This document shows, piece after piece, positions 6,806 through 10,748 of a stretch of 10,748 nucleotides of DNA. Positions within the stretch are counted from its first letter, which is position 1, and every line of letters begins with the position of its first letter. Source of the stretch: an uncultured Eggerthellaceae bacterium (GTDB lineage: Bacteria > Actinomycetota > Coriobacteriia > Coriobacteriales > Eggerthellaceae); the NCBI GenBank assembly GCA_910585565.1, contig CAJUFC010000102.1, positions 1 to 10,748 of the forward strand, given 5' to 3'. A program made the translations under genes and the position numbers. Below the pieces are notes generated by a model. That model saw only the letters and a program-made list of their open reading frames with translations. It was not told the origin of the DNA and searched no databases.

Positions 6806-7461
6806 TGCCAAAGACATTTTCGATTTCCGGACAGCACTATCTTTTCGACGTTCAGACGTTCGCCCAGGTCGTGCTGGCGGCTGGTGGCGAGGATTACCAC
6901 TACGCGCTGTATGACCGCACCACGCAAGGCGTCATCGATGACGTTGTCGGGCGCGTGAGCGACTTGGGCGTCATCTGTCAGACCAAGGATACGGCGCCGT
7001 TGCTCAACGAGGAGCTGGCGCGTGTGGGGCTTGAGTTTCACGAGCTGAAGCGGAGCGCCCCGCGCATTGCGCTGCCGAAGAGCCATCCGATGGTCAATTT
7101 GCCCAGCATTCGCCTGGAGGAGATGGAGGGCTATCCGTACGTCTACTTCGATCAAGGCGAGGATGCGCCCGACCATTTCTATGAGGAGGCCTTTGGGGCG
7201 GTTCCGCGCGACAAGGCCATCGCGTGCACAGATCGCGCTTCGCTCTCTGAACTCGTCGTTGCACTCAACGGCTATACGGTGACGAGTGGCATTCTTGTCG
7301 GCGTTACAGACGGTACGCTGCTCACGACGGTGCCAATCGATACGGACCTAGAGCTGATTCTGGGATATGTTGCGCGTATTGGGTCAGAGCTTTCGGAGCT
7401 TGAGCAGAAGTTCGTCGCGAAGCTGTCTGCCAACCTGGAGAAATACGCATCGCGCATGTAG
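6805..7461 (+). CDS. Stand-alone LysR-type effector-binding domain protein (no HTH)
   Basis: 218-residue protein matching the substrate-binding (type 2 periplasmic-binding-like) half of LysR transcription factors. Lobe 1 begins at SISGQHYLFDVQTF (6-19), then GVIDDVVGRVSDLGVI (42-57). The crossover is FHELKRSAPRIALPKSHPM (78-96), followed by IRLEEMEGYPYVYFDQG (102-118), RASLSELVVALNGYTVTSGI (144-163) and a return strand at about 174-193. A full LysR regulator has about 290-300 residues. The N-terminal winged HTH and linker helix (about 85 residues) are missing, and the upstream DNA is the end of the ligase gene, so this is not a start-site error. There is no signal peptide, so it should be cytoplasmic. 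Its ATG shares one base with the ligase stop, and AAAGGA lies 10 nt upstream. It may sense the ligase's acid or CoA ester, or modulate another LysR protein; both are inference. Confidence 0.8.
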   Translation: MPKTFSISGQHYLFDVQTFAQVVLAAGGEDYHYALYDRTTQGVIDDVVGRVSDLGVICQTKDTAPLLNEELARVGLEFHELKRSAPRIALPKSHPMVNLPSIRLEEMEGYPYVYFDQGEDAPDHFYEEAFGAVPRDKAIACTDRASLSELVVALNGYTVTSGILVGVTDGTLLTTVPIDTDLELILGYVARIGSELSELEQKFVAKLSANLEKYASRM

Positions 7462-7487
7462 CGACGTCGAACAGAACGCCAGCACGA

Positions 7488-7528
7488 GTGGGGCCGGCCC
7501 TGCGCCAGAGGCGCGAGGCTGGCCCCAC
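7488..7528. terminator. Bidirectional two-tier hairpin between convergent operons
   Basis: A 12-bp stem, GTGGGGCCGGCC (7488-7499) with GGCTGGCCCCAC (7517-7528) and one G-T pair, encloses an inner hairpin, GCGCC-aga-GGCGC (7502-7514). It lies 26 bp after the + strand stop and 5 bp past the - strand stop, so it is placed to end both transcripts. Neither side has a long T-run. Confidence 0.7.
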
Positions 7529-7533
7529 CAGCT

Positions 7534-9378
7534 TTACCGAGCGGGATGGCTGGTCTTGGGCGTAATCCATTCCAGCCAGCTCGCCGCGTTGTCCTGCGAG
7601 ACGTCAATGAGCTGGGTGGTGGTGCCGCTGACGCCCGCAGCGGTGCGCATCTGGATGGTGGCGGTTTTCGCCATGCGCTGGAACGGGTTGGTCTTTGTGT
7701 TGCCGAACTGAATCTTCTGGCGCGGAACTGAGACGTCCATGCTGGAGAGGCCGCCATTCTTGATGCGGGCAAATCGTTTGTTGGTGGCGAAGGCCGACTC
7801 GCGGTACCAATAGACGCTGCCGATGATGTCGAGCACGAAGAACACAGCAGCGAAGCCATATATGATGGCGCAGATGAGGTCGATGGAAGGGATCGCGCCC
7901 ACGACCTCTGGGTCGAAGGCGGCGATTAGGTGAGCCACGATTTGCAGGGCGGCAACGGACACAGCCACCCAAAACCCGTTGCCTTGCCACAGACAGCGGC
8001 GAATCAGCCCGCGGCGCAGCGCTACGGGCGCCACGCGGGTAGTGGCATCGGGAATGTCGGCAAACTCAGGCACGAGGCCGGCAAGCACCTCGTGCACGCG
8101 GTCAACTTTGAGGAAAGGGTGCACGATGAGACCCTGAGGCGTGATGCCCGTATTCTCGTTGGAATTCTCGCTTTCGGCGGCATCCACTTTGCCGAGGGAG
8201 AGCTCGCAGTAGCCAATGAGGCGGCGGATGAAAGACTGCTTGATGATGACGGACTGCACGCGCGCCAAATCGAGGCTTTCGGTCTGATGTTTGAGCAGCC
8301 CGCGCTCGACCTCGACGCGCGTGCCGCGACGCCGTGCGTGGAAGCCGCCGTACTGGACGCAGGTGCCGAGCACCGAAATGCACCATCCGACGATGGTGCA
8401 GGCTATCAGGACGATGCCGCCAATGAGCACGAGGAAGAACGGGTCGAATCGGGAGGCTGCATCAGTCATGATGGCATTGCTCTCATTGGGGAACAGGTCA
8501 AAGGCGAAGCTGACGATAGAGCTGACCCCGGCAAGGATGGCAATGAGGGTGAGGATGAAGCCGCCATTGTTGGAAAGACCCGTGAACACGAGCTCTTTGT
8601 TGGTGAGCCGGTATTCGAAGCTGGGCGCCCCCATGTCGAAGGTGTCGCCCGCGAAGACGCCGCCAAACTGCTGCCAGGCCTCCTCGCCGAGGTCGAGCAC
8701 GTTGCCTTGACAGGTGGTGGCGCCTGCAGGTGCCGGGGCGGCCACGATCGGCGCGCCCGTGGGAGGCGCTGCGTCTACGGTGGCGCGGGCGGATGTAGTT
8801 GCAGCGCTCATCCCCATCTTACGGGCATACAGCTCGTGCCTGAGCGCATCGGCGTCGCCTTTGCGCAGGTAGGGAATGAGTACGGCCTTGTTGGAGGCGC
8901 CGCCTGCTGTGTCGATGGTGACATTGCAGACGCCAAATGCCCGCTGCAGCAGCGAAGCCTTCTGGTCGACCGTCTGGATGCGATCATAAGGGACATGCAC
9001 GCGCTTCTTGCTGATGATGCCTGAGTAGACGCTTACCTCCTCGGGGCCAAGCTCGTACCACAAATGGCGCCACGCCCATGCGTGAATACCGACGACGAGG
9101 GCGACAACCACAAGCACGACGACGAGGGCAAGGATGATGGTCATGAAGACTGACCCGTATCCGAAGGCCTGAGACCCGAACAGCTGGTATTCGTACGACG
9201 CCGCCCTAATCAATGAGGTGATAGACGAGATGCCGCCGACGACGAGCACGACGAGAACGGCGCCAACGGATCGCAGCGTCCCGAGCCAGATATAGCTGGC
9301 GTGAACGTGCTTGCGCTCAGGCGCGGACGCCGACGTTGCTGCTGGGCCGAGAGGAGAGGTGATCTTTTCGTCGTTCAT
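7534..9378 (-). CDS. YdbT-like membrane protein with three bacterial PH domains
   Basis: 614-residue integral membrane protein of the bPH2/DUF304 family, with the architecture of Bacillus YdbT. Hydrophobic helices are seen at about 34-57, 76-103, 273-295, 313-341, 468-488 and 496-524. Each pair is followed by a soluble PH-like domain at about 107-185, 344-434 and 524-604. Family motifs include VPYDRIQTVDQKASLLQRAFG (129-149), with a related LARVQSVIIKQSFIRRLIG at 371-389 and VPRQKIQFGNTKTNPFQR at 551-568. An Ala/Pro/Thr-rich linker spans about 190-225. The start at 9378 directly abuts the preceding gene's TAG, with GAGAGGAC just upstream inside that gene. In B. subtilis the ydbST pair belongs to the sigma-W envelope-stress regulon and is linked to resistance to antimicrobial compounds. 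A similar role here is inference. The stop TAA is followed within 6 nt by the shared hairpin. Confidence 0.9.
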   Translation of the reverse strand: MNDEKITSPLGPAATSASAPERKHVHASYIWLGTLRSVGAVLVVLVVGGISSITSLIRAASYEYQLFGSQAFGYGSVFMTIILALVVVLVVVALVVGIHAWAWRHLWYELGPEEVSVYSGIISKKRVHVPYDRIQTVDQKASLLQRAFGVCNVTIDTAGGASNKAVLIPYLRKGDADALRHELYARKMGMSAATTSARATVDAAPPTGAPIVAAPAPAGATTCQGNVLDLGEEAWQQFGGVFAGDTFDMGAPSFEYRLTNKELVFTGLSNNGGFILTLIAILAGVSSIVSFAFDLFPNESNAIMTDAASRFDPFFLVLIGGIVLIACTIVGWCISVLGTCVQYGGFHARRRGTRVEVERGLLKHQTESLDLARVQSVIIKQSFIRRLIGYCELSLGKVDAAESENSNENTGITPQGLIVHPFLKVDRVHEVLAGLVPEFADIPDATTRVAPVALRRGLIRRCLWQGNGFWVAVSVAALQIVAHLIAAFDPEVVGAIPSIDLICAIIYGFAAVFFVLDIIGSVYWYRESAFATNKRFARIKNGGLSSMDVSVPRQKIQFGNTKTNPFQRMAKTATIQMRTAAGVSGTTTQLIDVSQDNAASWLEWITPKTSHPAR

Positions 9379-9873
9379 CTATACGTCCTCTCGGGCGATG
9401 CGAGCCAGCTCGGCTGCTCGGTCGCGGAGCTCAGCGGCGGTATTGCTATCGAGTCCGGGAATCTCATGGGCGCCCGCAGCGGTAGAGACTGTCACCGACG
9501 AAAGGCCGAAGGCGCGGAGGACGGGCCCTTGGCGCGTGTCGGTGTTTTGCACGCGGATGAAGGGAATGACATAGCGCTTCTTCCAAACGATGCCCTTGGC
9601 GATGTCGAGAAATTCCGGCGATACGTCATAGCGCCAACGCGCGTATCGGATGGGCGGCAGCACAAACGCGAACACGACAGCAAGCACGATACATGCCACT
9701 GTCTCAGCGATGACGACGGGCATGGCCCAACCGCTCTCCTCGGGAGCGGTGTTGGCAACGATGAAGAACGGCAGCGTGCAGATCAGGTACAGCACAACGA
9801 GCCAGACCAAGTCGTTGATTCTCCAAACGTTTTTGACTTTCGGGTTGAGCTTTTGTGTGGGAAGCTGCTCCAT
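9379..9873 (-). CDS. YdbS-like membrane protein with a bacterial PH domain
   Basis: 164-residue membrane protein: short cytoplasmic N-terminus, two transmembrane helices (about 21-41 and 50-73), then one bPH2 domain (about 78-155) with VIPFIRVQNTDTRQGPVLRA (102-121) and the FGLSSVTVSTAAG strand. Size and layout match Bacillus YdbS, the usual partner of YdbT. It is the first gene of the operon. A strong GAAGGA ribosome-binding site lies 4 nt before the ATG, and the stop is immediately followed by the ydbT-like ATG (TAGATG), so the two proteins are likely made together and act as a complex in the membrane. The promoter is TTGACA-N17-TATATT just upstream. No sigma-W-type promoter was recognised. 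Confidence 0.9.
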   Translation of the reverse strand: MEQLPTQKLNPKVKNVWRINDLVWLVVLYLICTLPFFIVANTAPEESGWAMPVVIAETVACIVLAVVFAFVLPPIRYARWRYDVSPEFLDIAKGIVWKKRYVIPFIRVQNTDTRQGPVLRAFGLSSVTVSTAAGAHEIPGLDSNTAAELRDRAAELARIAREDV

Positions 9874-9919
9874 GGTTTCCTTCGACCTCTTCTTCCGTCG
9901 GCTTCTTCGAAAAATCGTG

Positions 9920-9949
9920 TTTACAAGTAGTTGAATCTGTGATTATAAT
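9920..9949 (+). promoter_or_regulatory. Promoter for the ABC-F gene (TTTACA-N18-TATAAT)
   Basis: The -35 TTTACA (9920-9925) matches five of six consensus bases. The -10 TATAAT (9944-9949) is perfect, with an 18-bp spacer. The expected start of transcription near 9956 leaves about 56 nt before the TTG start at 10012. The -10 shares bases 9947-9949 with the opposing promoter's -10. Confidence 0.7.
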
Positions 9950-9975
9950 ATACGAACAGATGTACGAGATGTCAA
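9947..9975 (-). promoter_or_regulatory. Promoter for the ydbS-ydbT-like operon (TTGACA-N17-TATATT)
   Basis: Read on the - strand, TTGACA (9975-9970) is a perfect -35 and TATATT (9952-9947) a good -10, with 17 bp between them. Expected start near 9940 gives a leader of about 67 nt to the ATG at 9873. It overlaps the divergent ABC-F promoter. Confidence 0.7.
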
Positions 9976-9994
9976 GAGTAGATTTCAAGTACCG

Positions 9995-10003
9995 AAAAGA
10001 GGG
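9995..10003 (+). promoter_or_regulatory. Ribosome-binding site deciding a TTG start for the ABC-F gene
   Basis: AAAAGAGGG lies 8 nt before the TTG at 10012. No comparable site precedes the ATG at 10051. This is the main reason for choosing the non-ATG start. Confidence 0.55.
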
Positions 10004-10011
10004 CTGCTGGC

Positions 10012-10748
10012 TTGGGATTCTTGCTGGGAACAGAGAAGGCGAAGGTCGAGATGCCGTCAAAGGTGGTGTTTGAGGACGTGTCGCTCGGCGTGGATGCCGG
10101 CGACCGCATCGGCGTCGTTGGGGCGAACGGCGACGGCAAATCAACGCTGCTGCGGCTGCTTTCGGGTGCGATTGAGCCGGATACGGGCCGGCTCATTCGA
10201 ACGAATGGCGTGCGCATTGGCATTCTTCGGCAATCAGATGCGCTGGATGATGGCGCGACGGTAATTGAGTCGGTGGTGGGAGACCGCCCTGAGTACGAGT
10301 GGGCGTCTGATCCTAGTGTGCGCGATGTGCTCGACGGCCTTCTGGGCGATATTGGTTTCGATGCTTGCATTGGATCGCTTTCGGGTGGCCAACGCCGTCG
10401 TGTCGACCTTGCGCGCGTGCTGGCGCAAGACTGGGACGTGGTCATGCTTGACGAGCCGACCAACCATTTGGACATGGCTACCATCACGTGGCTTGCTGGC
10501 CATGTGCGCACGCGATGGAAGACGGGGCAGGGCGCGCTTTTGGCGGTCAGCCACGACCGGTGGTTTCTCGACGAGGTCTGCAATGCCATGTGGGAGGTGC
10601 ATGACGGGCGCGTTGATGCCTTTGAGGGCGGCTTTTCGGCCTATGTGATGCAGCGGGTTGAGCGCCAGCGCCAAGCCATGGTGGCCGAGCAGAAGCGGCA
10701 GAACCTGCTGCGTCGCGAGCTTGCGTGGCTCTCTCGCGGGGCGCGGGC
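10012..10748 (+). CDS. ABC-F family ATPase (3' partial)
   Basis: Soluble ATPase of the ABC-F class (Uup/EttA-like, ribosome-associated), with no transmembrane segment. The first 245 residues are present: Walker A GANGDGKST (37-45, Lys43), signature SGGQ (124-127), Walker B VVMLDEPTNHLD (Asp147, Glu148) with the ABC-F-typical LDEPTNHLD, and the H-loop His181 in SHDRWFLDE. Next comes FEGGFSAYVMQR and the start of the charged inter-domain linker, ending in ELAWLSRGAR. The second ATPase domain lies beyond the window. The frame is open from 9982 (TAG at 9979). TTG 10012 is chosen because it gives an N-terminus of family length and follows a good ribosome-binding site; ATG 10051 would remove the first beta-strand of the domain. 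It is divergent from the ydbS/T-like operon. ABC-F members act in translation or in antibiotic resistance by ribosome protection; which applies cannot be told from half the protein. Confidence 0.88.
   Translation, partial: MGFLLGTEKAKVEMPSKVVFEDVSLGVDAGDRIGVVGANGDGKSTLLRLLSGAIEPDTGRLIRTNGVRIGILRQSDALDDGATVIESVVGDRPEYEWASDPSVRDVLDGLLGDIGFDACIGSLSGGQRRRVDLARVLAQDWDVVMLDEPTNHLDMATITWLAGHVRTRWKTGQGALLAVSHDRWFLDEVCNAMWEVHDGRVDAFEGGFSAYVMQRVERQRQAMVAEQKRQNLLRRELAWLSRGAR

Noticed and set aside
7930..9024. 364-codon + strand frame inside the ydbT-like gene
   Set aside because: No family features. The - strand reading gives a coherent membrane protein with PH domains.

Overview
This is a GC-rich bacterial window with actinobacterial-style coding. 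I infer a member of the Coriobacteriia (Eggerthella/Slackia/Olsenella-like gut anaerobes). The reasons are strong G/C third-position preference, a secreted protein built from Listeria-Bacteroides (InlB-type) B-repeats, a phenylacetate-CoA-ligase-family enzyme, and an actinobacterial-type ABC-F ATPase. No 16S or other taxonomic marker is present, so this placement is inference. There are seven protein genes and two are cut by the window edges. I see no tRNA, rRNA, CRISPR array, transposase or attachment site.

Left part (1-3771, + strand): the 3' portion of a large secreted surface protein with six copies of a GVLGLNxNVP repeat, five InlB-type B-repeats and a C-terminal domain I cannot name. 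About 320 bp of noncoding DNA follow, holding two strong hairpins (the second looks like an intrinsic terminator) and a -10 box. Next comes a predicted lipoprotein carrying a free-standing ComEC/Rec2-type metallo-beta-lactamase-fold domain.

Middle (3854-7461, + strand): a UPF0210/DUF711 family protein (PFL-like fold, function unknown). After a spacer with repeats and an AT-rich promoter-like stretch come two translationally coupled genes: a phenylacetate-CoA-ligase-type adenylating enzyme, and a 218-residue protein that is only the effector-binding part of a LysR regulator, with no DNA-binding helix-turn-helix.

Right part (7488-10748): a large hairpin separates the convergent units. On the - strand, a two-gene operon encodes bacterial PH-domain membrane proteins like Bacillus YdbS and YdbT (0-bp spacing). 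Divergent to it is an ABC-F ATPase (+ strand, partial) starting at a TTG codon. The two are served by promoters whose -10 boxes physically overlap, so only one can be occupied at a time. In Bacillus subtilis ydbST belongs to the cell-envelope stress regulon and contributes to resistance to antimicrobial compounds. Many ABC-F proteins protect ribosomes from antibiotics. A defence or stress theme for this pair is therefore plausible but inferred.

The most unusual items are the HTH-less LysR effector domain fused by overlap to an acyl-CoA ligase gene, the overlapping divergent promoters, and the uncharacterised decapeptide repeat in the surface protein.
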